The notes under the pieces: generated by a model | Told to the model about the DNA's origin: nothing | What the model saw: the letters and a program-made list of their open reading frames with translations, nothing else | The model's database searches: none | Part shown: positions 31,366 through 40,835 of the stretch, in pieces | How positions within the stretch are numbered: the first letter of the stretch is position 1 | How the letters are laid out: every line of letters starts with the position of its first letter | Assembly: GCF_022828475.1 (NCBI RefSeq) | Contig: NZ_CP059557.1 | Span: forward strand, 62,001-126,000 | Direction of reading: 5' to 3' | DNA from: Saccharopolyspora gloriosae | GTDB taxonomy: Bacteria; Actinomycetota; Actinomycetes; Mycobacteriales; Pseudonocardiaceae | DNA length: 64,000 bases | Translations under genes and position numbers: made by a program

Positions 31366-34218
31366 ATGATGGCTCATGCCGAGACGGACGGTTTCGCGCC
31401 TGGTTCGATCGTGGAGGTCAGGGACGAGCAGTGGTTGGTGAAGCAGGCGGAACACTTATCGTCGGGCGCTTCCTCGGTTCGCTGCACGGGAGTGTCGGAG
31501 CTGGTCCGGGATGCGGAGGCCACGTTCCTCACGGATCTGGACGAGGTCCGGCCGCTGGCTCCGGAGTCGGCGCAGTTGGTGCGTGATGATTCGCCGGAGT
31601 TCCGCCGCACTCGGCTGTGGCTGGAGGCGGTGCTGCGCAAGACCGCTGCACCGCTGCACGACGATCGGTTGCTGGTGTCGCACCGGATGTTGCTGGACGA
31701 CTTGAACTATCAGCGCCAGGCGGTGTCGCAGGCGTTGTTGGGGGAGAACCTGCGCACTCGGATCCTGATCGCAGATGCGGTCGGTCTCGGAAAGACGCTC
31801 GAGATCGGGATGTTGCTGTCCGAACTGGCGCGCCGTGGCCGGGCGGAGCGGGTGCTGGTGGTGACGCCGCGGCATGTGCTGGAGCAGATGCAGCACGAAC
31901 TGTGGACGCGGTTCGCGATTCCGCTGGTGCGGCTGGACACCGATGGTCTGCAGCGGGTGCGCAGGCAGTTGCCGTCGAGCCGGAATCCGTTCACGTTCTT
32001 CCGCAAGGTGATCGTGTCGGTGGACACGTTGAAGTCGGAGAAGTACCGGGCTCATTTGGAGAATCACCGCTGGGACGCGGTGGTGATCGACGAGTCGCAC
32101 AACTTGACGAACTCGGGCACGTTGAACAACCGCCTGGCCCGGGTGCTGGCTCCGCGTACCGATGCGTTGATCTTGGCTTCGGCCACGCCGCACAACGGTA
32201 AGAAGGAGTCGTTCGCGGAGTTGATGAACCTGCTCGATCCGACGGCCATCAAGGATCCGGACGAGTACCGGGTCGAGGACATCGCGCACCTTTTCGTGCG
32301 GCGGCACCGGCATTCGGAGGAGGTCGCGGCGGAGGTCGGTGATGACTGGGCGGAGCGCCCGGATCCGAAGGTGCTGGCGGTGCGGGCGAATGCGGCGGAG
32401 GAGGCCGTGATCGCGGAGTTGTCCTCGACGTGGCTGTATCCGGAGTCGGGGCGGTCGCCGATGGAGGGCAGGGGCGAGCGCTTGTTCCCGTGGACGTTGG
32501 CGAAGGCGTTCTTGTCTTCGGCGTCGGCGTTGCGCGAGACCATCAGGAACCGCAACAGGAATCGCCCGCGGCCGGAAGCCGAAGCGTTGACGAGGCTGGA
32601 TGCGCTGGCAGCTGAGGTGGAGCAGGAGGGGGAGTCGAAGTTCGCGGCGCTGGTGGACTATTTGCGCGAGATTGGTGTCGGACCTGGGAAGGACACCCGG
32701 GTGGTGCTGTTCAGCGAGCGGCTGGCGACGTTGAACCGGTTGTTGCGCGATCTGCCTGCCGCGCTGGGCATGCCGAAGTCGGCGTTCGACACGTTGCACG
32801 GCGGCCTGCCGGACGTTCAGCAGCAGCAGGTGGTGGAGCAGTTCAAGCTGGCCGATTCCCCGTTGCGGGTCTTGGTGGCCGGTGACGTGGCCAGTGAGGG
32901 CGTCAACTTGCACGCGCAGTGCCACCACTTGGTGCATGCGGACATCCCGTGGAGCTTGATCCGCATCGAGCAGCGCAACGGCCGCATCGACCGGTACGGC
33001 CAGCATCATCCGCCGCAGATCACGGCGTTGGCGTTGACCGCGTCGGATGAGCGTTTTTCCGGCGATGTGCGGGTGTTGACGCGGTTGCTGGACAAGGAGC
33101 ACGCGGCGCACAAGGCGCTGGGCGATGCGGCTTCGCTGATGAGCAAGCACAGCGTGAAGGCGGAGGAGGACGAGGTCGCGAAGGTCCTGCTGGGGGATCA
33201 GGAGCTGGATCTCGCGATCCCGGACGTCGCCGTGGACGACCTCGACTTCTTCGAGCAGATTTTGGCGCGGGGTGACGAGAAGGCGCCGAGCGGCCCGGAG
33301 CTCGACGTGGGGCACCACTTGTTCGCGGAGGACGTGGAGTTCCTGCGGGAGGCGTTGCGGGAGATCTACTCGAATCCGGCGGATTCGGTCCGGCAGGGCG
33401 GTGTGGGCTGGGAGGAAGCGGAGGATTCGTCGTGGGTGCGGTTGACGCCGCCGCCGGATCTGGTGCGCAGGTTGCGCGCGTTGCCGCAGTCGTATTTGGC
33501 GGACCGCAAGGTGACGGAGCGCTTGTTGCTAGCGACGAATCGCAAGACGGGCCAGTGGTATTTGGACCGCGCGAAGGAGCGCAAGGAGTCGGGCACGTTG
33601 TGGCCGGAGGCGCATTTCCTGGGGCCGCTGCATCCGGTGCTGGATTGGGCGTGTGACCGCGCGCTGGCCCGGATCGGCCGGAATCAGGTTCCGCTGGTCG
33701 TGGGTGAGACGGAGCTGCCGACGGTGTTGGTGCAGGGCACGTTGACGAACGCCCGCGGCCAGGTGGTGAGCGCGACGAACTGGGCTTTCGGCTTCATCGA
33801 TGAGAGTTCGGGGCCGATCGGCGAGTCGGATGCGCTGGATTTCTTGGAGCGGGCGGGTGTCCGTCATCGCGGGGTGAATCCGGGTTTTGATCTGGAGCCG
33901 CACGAGTGGCAGTGGCTGGTGCCGAAGGGTGTGGCGGCGATGCGGGCTCATTTGAAGCGGGTGGAGGACAAGCACAGCGACGTCCTGTTCGCCCCGGTGT
34001 GGCAGGCGGAGGGCGAGTTGGAGCTGTGGGAGTCGCAGCGCCGGAAGCGTGCCGAGAACAGGGAACCGCAGCAGCGCAAGAAGGAACTCGACCACATCGA
34101 GGACGTGGGCGAGGGTGTGCGCGTGTCGCTTAAGGGGTTGTGGTCGAGCGGCACGCCGGGTGTGCGGGTGCTGGCGGTCGTCGTTCCGCGTGAGCGGGCA
34201 GAGGAGGGGCAGCGTTGA
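31366..34218 (+). CDS. drmD: SNF2-family helicase, DISARM DrmD-like
   Basis: ATP-driven DNA translocase of 950 residues. Residues about 110-290 hold the first RecA lobe (IADAVGLGKTLEIGMLL, Walker A; VVIDESHNLTNSGT, Walker B; SATPHNGKKE). Residues about 420-570 hold the second lobe (GDVASEGVNLHAQCHHLVHA; EQRNGRIDRYGQ). The last 350 residues (LGPLHPVLDWACDRALARIG, KRVEDKHSDVLFAPVWQAEG) resemble helicases annotated as DrmD, the SNF2 protein of class 1 DISARM. It is followed by an adenine methyltransferase, as in that system, with a 4-base overlap. The start is ATG 31366 or 31369, behind GGAGG. Its ATPase would translocate on invading DNA. No DrmA/DrmB/DrmC gene follows. Confidence 0.88.
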   Translation: MMAHAETDGFAPGSIVEVRDEQWLVKQAEHLSSGASSVRCTGVSELVRDAEATFLTDLDEVRPLAPESAQLVRDDSPEFRRTRLWLEAVLRKTAAPLHDDRLLVSHRMLLDDLNYQRQAVSQALLGENLRTRILIADAVGLGKTLEIGMLLSELARRGRAERVLVVTPRHVLEQMQHELWTRFAIPLVRLDTDGLQRVRRQLPSSRNPFTFFRKVIVSVDTLKSEKYRAHLENHRWDAVVIDESHNLTNSGTLNNRLARVLAPRTDALILASATPHNGKKESFAELMNLLDPTAIKDPDEYRVEDIAHLFVRRHRHSEEVAAEVGDDWAERPDPKVLAVRANAAEEAVIAELSSTWLYPESGRSPMEGRGERLFPWTLAKAFLSSASALRETIRNRNRNRPRPEAEALTRLDALAAEVEQEGESKFAALVDYLREIGVGPGKDTRVVLFSERLATLNRLLRDLPAALGMPKSAFDTLHGGLPDVQQQQVVEQFKLADSPLRVLVAGDVASEGVNLHAQCHHLVHADIPWSLIRIEQRNGRIDRYGQHHPPQITALALTASDERFSGDVRVLTRLLDKEHAAHKALGDAASLMSKHSVKAEEDEVAKVLLGDQELDLAIPDVAVDDLDFFEQILARGDEKAPSGPELDVGHHLFAEDVEFLREALREIYSNPADSVRQGGVGWEEAEDSSWVRLTPPPDLVRRLRALPQSYLADRKVTERLLLATNRKTGQWYLDRAKERKESGTLWPEAHFLGPLHPVLDWACDRALARIGRNQVPLVVGETELPTVLVQGTLTNARGQVVSATNWAFGFIDESSGPIGESDALDFLERAGVRHRGVNPGFDLEPHEWQWLVPKGVAAMRAHLKRVEDKHSDVLFAPVWQAEGELELWESQRRKRAENREPQQRKKELDHIEDVGEGVRVSLKGLWSSGTPGVRVLAVVVPRERAEEGQR

Positions 34219-37200
34219 GTTCGTTCGATTCGATCGTGGTGTCCGGTGAGTTCGTCTCGGAGCACTATCTGGTGGAGCAGTTCCCGGCGCGGGTGCGGAC
34301 GTTGCGCAAGACGTGGGCGGAGCGCGAGGAGCTGAAGGTGGCGACGCCGCGCAGTGGTCTGCTGGCGGTGGCGGGTTCGGTGGTGTCGTCGTTGACGGCG
34401 GCGCGCGAGGGCCGTGCGGGCGAGTTACCGGAGCTGTATCGCAGGCTGCGGGTGGCGTTGGGTTTCGTTTCCGGTGGTGGCGCGTCGGACGGGGATGGCT
34501 CGGTCGATTCCGTGCCGGAGCCGGTGCGGGTGCAGCGGCGTGGCGCGGAGGTGGAGGTGCGGGCGGTGCCGGTGCGCACCGCGTCGGGCCTGCACTTGGT
34601 GGTGTTGGAGGCGGCGGACGCGGCGACGGTCGAGGACGTGCTGGATTGGCATCCGGATTCGGCGCGGGACGCGGAGGGCGCGGGCCGGTTGCTCGATCCC
34701 GCGTTGATCGACGGTAAGCCGGAGCACGGCACGGCGCGGGTGATTTCGGCGTTGTTCGCGGCGGAGGAGCGGCAGCGCCCGGATTGGGTGTTGGTGCAGG
34801 CCGGCGGCTGGTTGTTGCTGACGGAGCGGCAGCGGTGGCCGGAGGGGCGTTGGGTCGCGGTGGATGTGGCGACGGCCGCGGAGCGCCGCGATGCGAAGGT
34901 GGCCGGCGAGTTGGAGACGATCGCGGCGCTGGTCGGTTCGGATGCGCTGGTGCCGGGGCCGGATGGTTCGTGCGGCTGGGATGGCGTGCTGGACGAGTCG
35001 GTGAAGCACGCGGTGGGTGTGTCGAAGGACTTGCGTGAGGGTGTGCGCGAGTCGGTGGAGTTGGTGGCGAACGAGATCGTCGCCCGTCGCCGCCGCGCGG
35101 GTTTGAAGGTCGAAGAGGTGGCCGAGGGGCTGCCGAAGAACGCCGCGCTGCCGATGTTGTTGCAGCGCCAGGCGTTGCGGTTCCTGTACCGCATCTTGTT
35201 CTTGTTGTACGCGGAGGCACGCCCGGAGCTGGGCATTTTGCCGTCGCAGGCCCCGGAGTACGCCGACGGCTACGGCTTGGACCGGTTGCGGGATTTGGCG
35301 TTGGTGGAGCTCACGGATCCGCGTTCGCTGGAGGGCACCCACCTGTACGAGTCGTTGCACCGGTTGTTCCGCCTGGTCGACCAGGGCCACGAGCCGGGCG
35401 ATGACGGAGCTGGGCTGCGCTTTGAGGCGTTGCGCGCGGATCTGTTCGCCGACGGCGCGATCAGCCTGATCGACGCACCGTCCGATGTGGACGAACGATG
35501 GGGGTCGGAGCGGCAGGTGATCCGCGGTGTCGGCTTGGGCAACGAGTGTTTGCAGCTGGTGCTGCGGAAGTTGTTGCTGTCGAAGCCGGGCAAGGGCCGG
35601 GACGCGGGTTTCGTGTCGTACGCGCAGCTGGGCATCAACCAGTTGGGCGCGGTGTACGAGGGCTTGATGTCCTACAGCGGGTTCTTGGCGACGGAGGACT
35701 TGTATGAGGTCGCGAAGGGCGGCGACCCGAGCAAGGGAACGTGGGTGGTCACCACGGATCAGGCGCGTGAACTGGAGGCGCTGGATTCGGGCGTGTTCGT
35801 GAAGGTGCGGAACCCGGAGACGGGTGAGCTGGTGAACCGCAGGCACGAGCGGGGTTCGTTCGTGTTCCGATTATCGGGCCGGGAGCGGCAGCGCAGCGCC
35901 TCGTACTACACGCCGGAGGTGTTGACGCGGTGCGTGGTGAAGCATTCGCTGGCGGAGCTGCTGGATCAGGACGACCAGCGGACCCCGGCGCGGCGGATCT
36001 TGGAGTTGACGGTGTGCGAGCCGGCGCTGGGGTCGGGCGCGTTCCTGATCGAGGCGGTGAACCAGCTCGCCGAGGAGTACTTGAAGCGGGCACAGCAGGA
36101 GGCCGGGGAGGAGATCCCGCCGGAGCAGTACGCGCTGGAGCTGCAGAAGGTGAAGGCGTATCTGAGCCTGCACCAGTGCTACGGCGTGGACTTGAACGCG
36201 ACGGCGCGGGAGCTGGCGGAGGTGTCGCTGTGGCTGAACGCGATGCACTCCGGCCTGCGCGCCCCGTGGTTCGGCCTGCACCTGAAGCGCGGCAATTCGC
36301 TGATCGGCGCGCGGCGCGCGGTGTACGAGGTGCCGCCGGAGAAAACGTTCTCCTGGTTGAAGGAGGTCCCGGCGGACCTGGCGTTGAGCGGTGACGTGCC
36401 GCTGGGCGCGTTGGAGGCCCGCAAGGTGCACCACTTCCTGTTGCCGGCCCAAGGCTGGGGAGCGGTCGCCGACACGAGGGAAGCGAAGGAACTCGCCCCG
36501 GCCGAAACCCAGGAACTGAAGGACTGGCGCAAGAAGGTCCGCCGCTCACCGAGCAAGACGCAGCGGAAACGGCTGTACGCCTTAGCGGAGCGGGTCGAGG
36601 CGTTGTGGTCGCTGGCCGCGCAGCGGCTGGAGATCGCCGAGGAGAAGATCAGCCGCCAGGCCGACGTGTGGGGAGCAGCGGACCTGGCTCAACGCGGCAA
36701 CGGCGTGACCCGTGAGCAGGTCGAACGGTTCCTCAACGACCAGAACAACTCCTACCGCCGCCTGCGGCTGGCGATGGACGCGTGGTGCGCGCTGTGGTTC
36801 TGGCCGGTCACGACCGACGTCGAGCCGCCGGATTGGGACGACTGGCTAGACGGCCTGGAAGCCGTCCTCGGAGTCGCCTACAAGGCGGAGAGCAAGAAGG
36901 ACACCCCGCAGAGCAGCCTGTTCAGCACCCGCACCCAGTGGGCCGACCTCGACGACGCCGAACACGAACAACGCGTCTGGTTCCGCATGACGGAGATCAG
37001 CAAGGTCTTGGAAGCGCACAAGTGGCTGAAAACCTGCACGGAGATCGCAGAGCGTGAGGGCTTCTTCCACTGGGAACTCGACTTCGCAGGGATCTTCATG
37101 CACGGCGGGTTCGACTTGCAGGTGGGGAATCCGCCATGGGTTCAGCCGAAGTGGGATGATGACGCGATCCTGGCAGAAGCCGATCCGTGGTTCACTTTCA

Positions 37201-38912
37201 ATGAACGAGCGGATGTCGACGTTAGGCGTGGCCGGAGGGAACGGGCAGTCAGTAGCGGATACGTAAGCGACTACCTCGATGAGCGGTCCTACAATGCGGG
37301 ATTGAACTCATATCTGAATAGTGATGTCGACTGGCCATTGCTTTCTGGTCAAGCAGATCTATACAGATGTTTCATGGGGCAGACGTGGGCATTAATGAAA
37401 ATATCCGGAATATCTGGTTTGGTGCATCCTGAAACGCACTTTACTGAGGTTCGAGCTGGGCGTTTGCGTGCGGCGACGTATCGACGTTTGCGGCGACATT
37501 GGCATTTTCGAAACGCCCTGCATCTCTTCGAGGAGATTGGTCATAAGGTAAATTTCGGAGTCTCCATCTATGGGAGAAGCGGGCCAGTTGATTTCCTGAA
37601 TATGTCATCGGTGTATTCTCCGGAGACTGTGGAGAGGTCCGAGCTGCATGATGGATCTGGTGTAGAACCGGGAACTCATGACGATCTTGGGGATATCGAC
37701 ACCACTCCTCATCGTGGTCGAATTGTGAGGGTGGGAGTTTCTGTTTTGAAGGGTTGGTCCGGCCTTCTTGATGAGCCAGGAACTCCTCCCGAAGAGGCAC
37801 GTATGGCTAGGTCTGTGAATGAAGCTAGCCAAGTTGTTCTCGATAAACTCGCTCGCGCGTCACGATTTGGCGATCTGGGGTTTAACTGGACGCGCGGCTG
37901 GGAGGAAGACGTTGATCGACGTGCGGGTTACTTTGTTCGAAAGTCTGAAGTGGTTGAAAAGATAGATGATCTGATTTTGCAAGGTCCGCATTTTACTGTC
38001 GCTACGCCGTTGGCTAAGCAGCCCAGGGAATCGATGCGGAGTGCGGGAGACTACGATGAGTGGGACTTGGAAGAAATTGAGGAGTGGTCGATTCCTCGGT
38101 CGAGCTACCAACGTTCTGTATCTTCGGATCAATACTTTGCGGAGTACCCCCATTGGGGTGGCGCTCCTTCTAGTGATTATTGGCGTCTAGCATGGAGGGC
38201 GATGGCCGATTCGTCGATGTCGCGAACCCTCCATGCAACACTGATTCCTCCTGGGCCAACGCACCTCTTTAGTGTTTTCGCGTTAAATGCTCCAATAAGG
38301 GATTTGGCTATTGCGGCAGGGTTGTGGGCATCGATCCCTCTGGATTTTCTCGTAAAAGTGAGCGGGAAGACAAACTTGAAAGTTGATGTCGTCTCTCGCT
38401 TGCCGCATCGGAGTGGATTTATTTTGGAGCAGGAGATGCTCCTTCGCTCGCTTCGGCTAAACTGTCTAACGCGATATTATGAACCGCTCTGGTGTGATCT
38501 GTTCGATGAGCAGTGGCGGCAAGATGAGTGGACTCACGATCTCACTAACCGGCCGGCGTTGGGGGATGTGGGTCCGGAGTGGGAGATGAGTACGCCGTTG
38601 CGGGTTGATTTTGATCGGCGGCAGGCGTTGGTGGAGATTGATGCGTTGGCGGCGATCATGTTGGAGATCACCGCTGAGGAGTTGTGCACGATTTACCGCA
38701 CGCAGTTCGGGGTGTTGCGGAAGTATGAGAAGGCGATGCGGTTCGACGCCAATGGGCGGCAGGTGCCGAATGACGTGCTGAAGGACTACGAGAAGCGCGG
38801 GGCGCGGGCCGACCTCGGGCGGTACGAGCTGCCGTTCACCGGGGTGGATCGGGAGAAGGACATGACTCGGGCGCACGAGCGCTTCAGCCAGCGTCTCGCG
38901 GCCCGGTCCTGA
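34215..38912 (+). CDS. drmMI: Eco57I-type N6-adenine DNA methyltransferase, DISARM DrmMI-like
   Basis: Large modification enzyme of 1,565 residues. The SAM site is LTVCEPALGSGAFLIEA near residue 600 and the catalytic motif is NPPW near 972. A YYTPEVLTRCVVKHSLAELL block precedes motif I, as in BREX PglX and type IIG enzymes. Residues 1-330 form an unrecognised N-terminal region. I see no clear PD-(D/E)XK nuclease, so methylation only. The start is TTG 34215, overlapping the helicase stop, with GAGGAGG 8 bases upstream. From just after NPPW (about 37,130) to about 38,530 the DNA is far AT-richer than on both sides; that part should be the target recognition domain. With the helicase it forms the DrmD-DrmMI pair of class 1 DISARM, which marks host DNA and attacks unmarked DNA. 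Confidence 0.88.
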   Translation: MSSFDSIVVSGEFVSEHYLVEQFPARVRTLRKTWAEREELKVATPRSGLLAVAGSVVSSLTAAREGRAGELPELYRRLRVALGFVSGGGASDGDGSVDSVPEPVRVQRRGAEVEVRAVPVRTASGLHLVVLEAADAATVEDVLDWHPDSARDAEGAGRLLDPALIDGKPEHGTARVISALFAAEERQRPDWVLVQAGGWLLLTERQRWPEGRWVAVDVATAAERRDAKVAGELETIAALVGSDALVPGPDGSCGWDGVLDESVKHAVGVSKDLREGVRESVELVANEIVARRRRAGLKVEEVAEGLPKNAALPMLLQRQALRFLYRILFLLYAEARPELGILPSQAPEYADGYGLDRLRDLALVELTDPRSLEGTHLYESLHRLFRLVDQGHEPGDDGAGLRFEALRADLFADGAISLIDAPSDVDERWGSERQVIRGVGLGNECLQLVLRKLLLSKPGKGRDAGFVSYAQLGINQLGAVYEGLMSYSGFLATEDLYEVAKGGDPSKGTWVVTTDQARELEALDSGVFVKVRNPETGELVNRRHERGSFVFRLSGRERQRSASYYTPEVLTRCVVKHSLAELLDQDDQRTPARRILELTVCEPALGSGAFLIEAVNQLAEEYLKRAQQEAGEEIPPEQYALELQKVKAYLSLHQCYGVDLNATARELAEVSLWLNAMHSGLRAPWFGLHLKRGNSLIGARRAVYEVPPEKTFSWLKEVPADLALSGDVPLGALEARKVHHFLLPAQGWGAVADTREAKELAPAETQELKDWRKKVRRSPSKTQRKRLYALAERVEALWSLAAQRLEIAEEKISRQADVWGAADLAQRGNGVTREQVERFLNDQNNSYRRLRLAMDAWCALWFWPVTTDVEPPDWDDWLDGLEAVLGVAYKAESKKDTPQSSLFSTRTQWADLDDAEHEQRVWFRMTEISKVLEAHKWLKTCTEIAEREGFFHWELDFAGIFMHGGFDLQVGNPPWVQPKWDDDAILAEADPWFTFNERADVDVRRGRRERAVSSGYVSDYLDERSYNAGLNSYLNSDVDWPLLSGQADLYRCFMGQTWALMKISGISGLVHPETHFTEVRAGRLRAATYRRLRRHWHFRNALHLFEEIGHKVNFGVSIYGRSGPVDFLNMSSVYSPETVERSELHDGSGVEPGTHDDLGDIDTTPHRGRIVRVGVSVLKGWSGLLDEPGTPPEEARMARSVNEASQVVLDKLARASRFGDLGFNWTRGWEEDVDRRAGYFVRKSEVVEKIDDLILQGPHFTVATPLAKQPRESMRSAGDYDEWDLEEIEEWSIPRSSYQRSVSSDQYFAEYPHWGGAPSSDYWRLAWRAMADSSMSRTLHATLIPPGPTHLFSVFALNAPIRDLAIAAGLWASIPLDFLVKVSGKTNLKVDVVSRLPHRSGFILEQEMLLRSLRLNCLTRYYEPLWCDLFDEQWRQDEWTHDLTNRPALGDVGPEWEMSTPLRVDFDRRQALVEIDALAAIMLEITAEELCTIYRTQFGVLRKYEKAMRFDANGRQVPNDVLKDYEKRGARADLGRYELPFTGVDREKDMTRAHERFSQRLAARS
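37130..38530. other. AT-rich segment inside the methyltransferase gene
   Basis: Composition changes abruptly after the catalytic NPPW codons and returns at about 38,530. By hand count, bases 37321-37380 are 29/60 G+C, while 35881-35940 are 42/60. Codon use also shifts (ATA, TTA, AGA and GTT appear). The reading frame stays open, so the segment is in use. It coincides with the expected target recognition domain, which commonly moves between methyltransferases by recombination. Confidence 0.7.
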
Positions 38913-38947
38913 TTTCTTAACAACGAATTCACGGGATGGCCCGCTGT

Positions 38948-39787
38948 TCAGATCGAGTGGTTAAGAATTTCCAGATGACAATCGCTTGCTGTTGCAGGGC
39001 AGGAAAATAGGTTGTAATCTCGATGCGAAAGGTTGCTAGAAATGAATTCTGAGACGAGTTTTGTTTTCGGGTTGAGCCAGCGGGTCAAAGTAAGTACGGT
39101 GACAGCTTGTGCTCCATTCGATCGGAGAGATGCCGCAGTACTCTGCGCATTTCCTCCGGTTACCCAAGTGTCTTCCACGAGCAGCACATGATGACCGGAG
39201 AAGTCTGTGTCGAAAGATGGCAGCCACATCTCCGGAATGAGTTTCCTTGGCTTCTCTTGAAACCCTGGGCCGGTGACTAGGCGAAGTTCGGTCAAGTCGG
39301 CCGATTGGCCTGTCGCCTTGTGGTGAATTAGCAACTCGTTTATAGCTGGCTGCGCTATCGACCTGAGGTGGTCAGTTGATCCACGAGTCCGAGTGGAAGG
39401 GACGGTGGTCCACGCTGTAATTGGTCGCCCAACGATGCTTTGAATACAAGGCCAATGCATTACTAGGCCAATCTGGCACAGGAGTTTTAGTTGCTCAATT
39501 CCTGCTCTAGTGGCGGCCATGGTCTTGTAGCTGTACATCAGGTGGCCTGATTGAGTTCCATCGATGGCATAGGACAATGGAACTACAAGGTTGGCGATAT
39601 TCGCGCCGATTTGACCTGCAATATCCCTAGTCTGTTTGCACTTGTAGCATATTGGATAGTGAGGCTCAACCGGCACTGTGCAAGTATTGCAAGTTAAGCC
39701 GTTCTTGCGCAGTGTGTTGCGTAGAAAACCTGCACCGGCTCTAGCTGCGAGCTCTGTGAAGTATTCAGTGGCGATGGTCCTGTTCAC
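38948..39787 (-). CDS. ComF-like phosphoribosyltransferase
   Basis: Protein of 279 residues. The N-terminal zinc-ribbon-like part has CNTCTVP and CYKCKQTRD (residues about 33-52). The C-terminal half is a type I phosphoribosyltransferase: the PRPP loop reads HHVLLVEDTWVTGGNAQST near residue 200, with AVTVLTLTRW after it. ComF proteins share this layout. The GTG start overlaps the DprA-like gene by 23 bases, so the two are translated together. The DNA is AT-rich and codon use is unlike most neighbours, suggesting recent acquisition. PRTase and DprA/LOG-type proteins are both implicated in nucleotide-based conflict systems; a defence role is inference. No catalytic base for a known purine or pyrimidine salvage enzyme is clear. 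Confidence 0.82.
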   Translation of the reverse strand: MNRTIATEYFTELAARAGAGFLRNTLRKNGLTCNTCTVPVEPHYPICYKCKQTRDIAGQIGANIANLVVPLSYAIDGTQSGHLMYSYKTMAATRAGIEQLKLLCQIGLVMHWPCIQSIVGRPITAWTTVPSTRTRGSTDHLRSIAQPAINELLIHHKATGQSADLTELRLVTGPGFQEKPRKLIPEMWLPSFDTDFSGHHVLLVEDTWVTGGNAQSTAASLRSNGAQAVTVLTLTRWLNPKTKLVSEFISSNLSHRDYNLFSCPATASDCHLEILNHSI

Positions 39788-40733
39788 CTCGCATGGCCAT
39801 GAACCTGCTCAGGAGGTCGTCGGTGGGGATTTTTGGGTGGAGCAGGTTTTCGGCCAGGTCCATGACTTCGCGGGTGCTGGTGGCGACGTGGACGCCGGGG
39901 CGGTCCACGAGTGCTTTCGCCCAGGTGTTGGTTTCGACGACCTTGTCGATGAGGATGACCGAGCGGCCGTGCTCCACGGCCCGCCGGGCTTGGATTCGGG
40001 CGCCGCTCTTTTCGCCTGCTTCGACGATGACGGTGGCTCGTCCGTAGCCGGACATGATGGCGTTGCGCATCGGGAAGTTCTGCGGTCGCGGCGGCGCGTC
40101 CGGCCAGAACTGGGAGAGCACCAAGCCGTCCTGGGCGATGCGTTCTTGCAGTTCGCGGTTCTCGGCTGGGTAGTGCCCGGTGATGCCGGTGCCGATGCAG
40201 GCGACTGTTCTGCCGCCCGCTTCGAGAGCGGCCGTGTGTGCGGCGGTGTCGATTCCCTTGGCTAGGCCGGAGACGACGGTGATGTCGCGCTGAGCCAGGT
40301 TCCGCGCGATGACGCCCGCAACCCGCCGCCCGTGTTCCGAAGCCGACCGGGATCCGACCACACAGATCCCCGGGTCCGCGGGCCGCAGCGTGCCGCGGGC
40401 GAACAACACCGGTGGCATCTCGTGCACCTCGCGGAGCTGCACCGGGTAAGCCTCGTCGAGGAAGGTCAGGAACTCGAAGTCGGCACCGCGCCACGCCGCC
40501 ACGTCCGAGGCTGCCTGAGTCAGCGTCGCCGACTCCGCGCCGAACAGGTCACCGGGCACCAGCCTTTCCCACACGGCTCGGGCGCTGCCTTCGCCGCTGA
40601 CCTCGGCGGTGAGTTCCGGCCAGGACAAGCCGTCCGGTCGTTCCCGCAGCAGCGCGACCAGGGCGGCCCGCTCGGCCTCGTCCCACACCGGTGCCGCCGA
40701 CTCCGCCGCCGGGTCGTCGAACATCGTGCTCAC
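39765..40733 (-). CDS. DprA/Smf-like Rossmann protein
   Basis: Protein of 322 residues. The Rossmann core is DprA-like: VVGSRSASEHGRRVAGVIAR, VVSGLAKGIDTAAHTAAL, VACIGTGITGHYPAENREL, NFPMRNAIMSGYGRATVIVE and GARIQARRAVEHGRSV. An N-terminal 100-residue region (YPVQLREVHEMPPVLFARGT) is the domain that precedes it in Smf proteins. Housekeeping DprA lies in a different conserved neighbourhood, next to topA-type genes and rnhB. This copy sits in a defence island and overlaps a phosphoribosyltransferase, so I think it is a separate SLOG-type sensor or ssDNA-binding protein (inference). The GTG 40733 follows AGGGGG. Confidence 0.9.
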   Translation of the reverse strand: MSTMFDDPAAESAAPVWDEAERAALVALLRERPDGLSWPELTAEVSGEGSARAVWERLVPGDLFGAESATLTQAASDVAAWRGADFEFLTFLDEAYPVQLREVHEMPPVLFARGTLRPADPGICVVGSRSASEHGRRVAGVIARNLAQRDITVVSGLAKGIDTAAHTAALEAGGRTVACIGTGITGHYPAENRELQERIAQDGLVLSQFWPDAPPRPQNFPMRNAIMSGYGRATVIVEAGEKSGARIQARRAVEHGRSVILIDKVVETNTWAKALVDRPGVHVATSTREVMDLAENLLHPKIPTDDLLSRFMAMRGEQDHRH

Positions 40734-40835
40734 CTCGTCACCCCCTGGCCGACAATCCGGATCCATCGTGTCATGACGTGCTGGCGACCACGGTCGCACG
40801 AACCACCGACAGCACCGCCAATCGAGAGCGACGCG

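Noticed and set aside
34215-38912. Calling the methyltransferase a type IIG restriction enzyme
   Set aside because: I could not find an N-terminal PD-(D/E)XK nuclease motif that I would defend, so only the modification function is claimed.
39765-40733. Housekeeping competence DprA
   Set aside because: The context has no rnhB, topA, xerC or codY neighbour and it overlaps a phosphoribosyltransferase gene. The competence role is kept as a possibility only.
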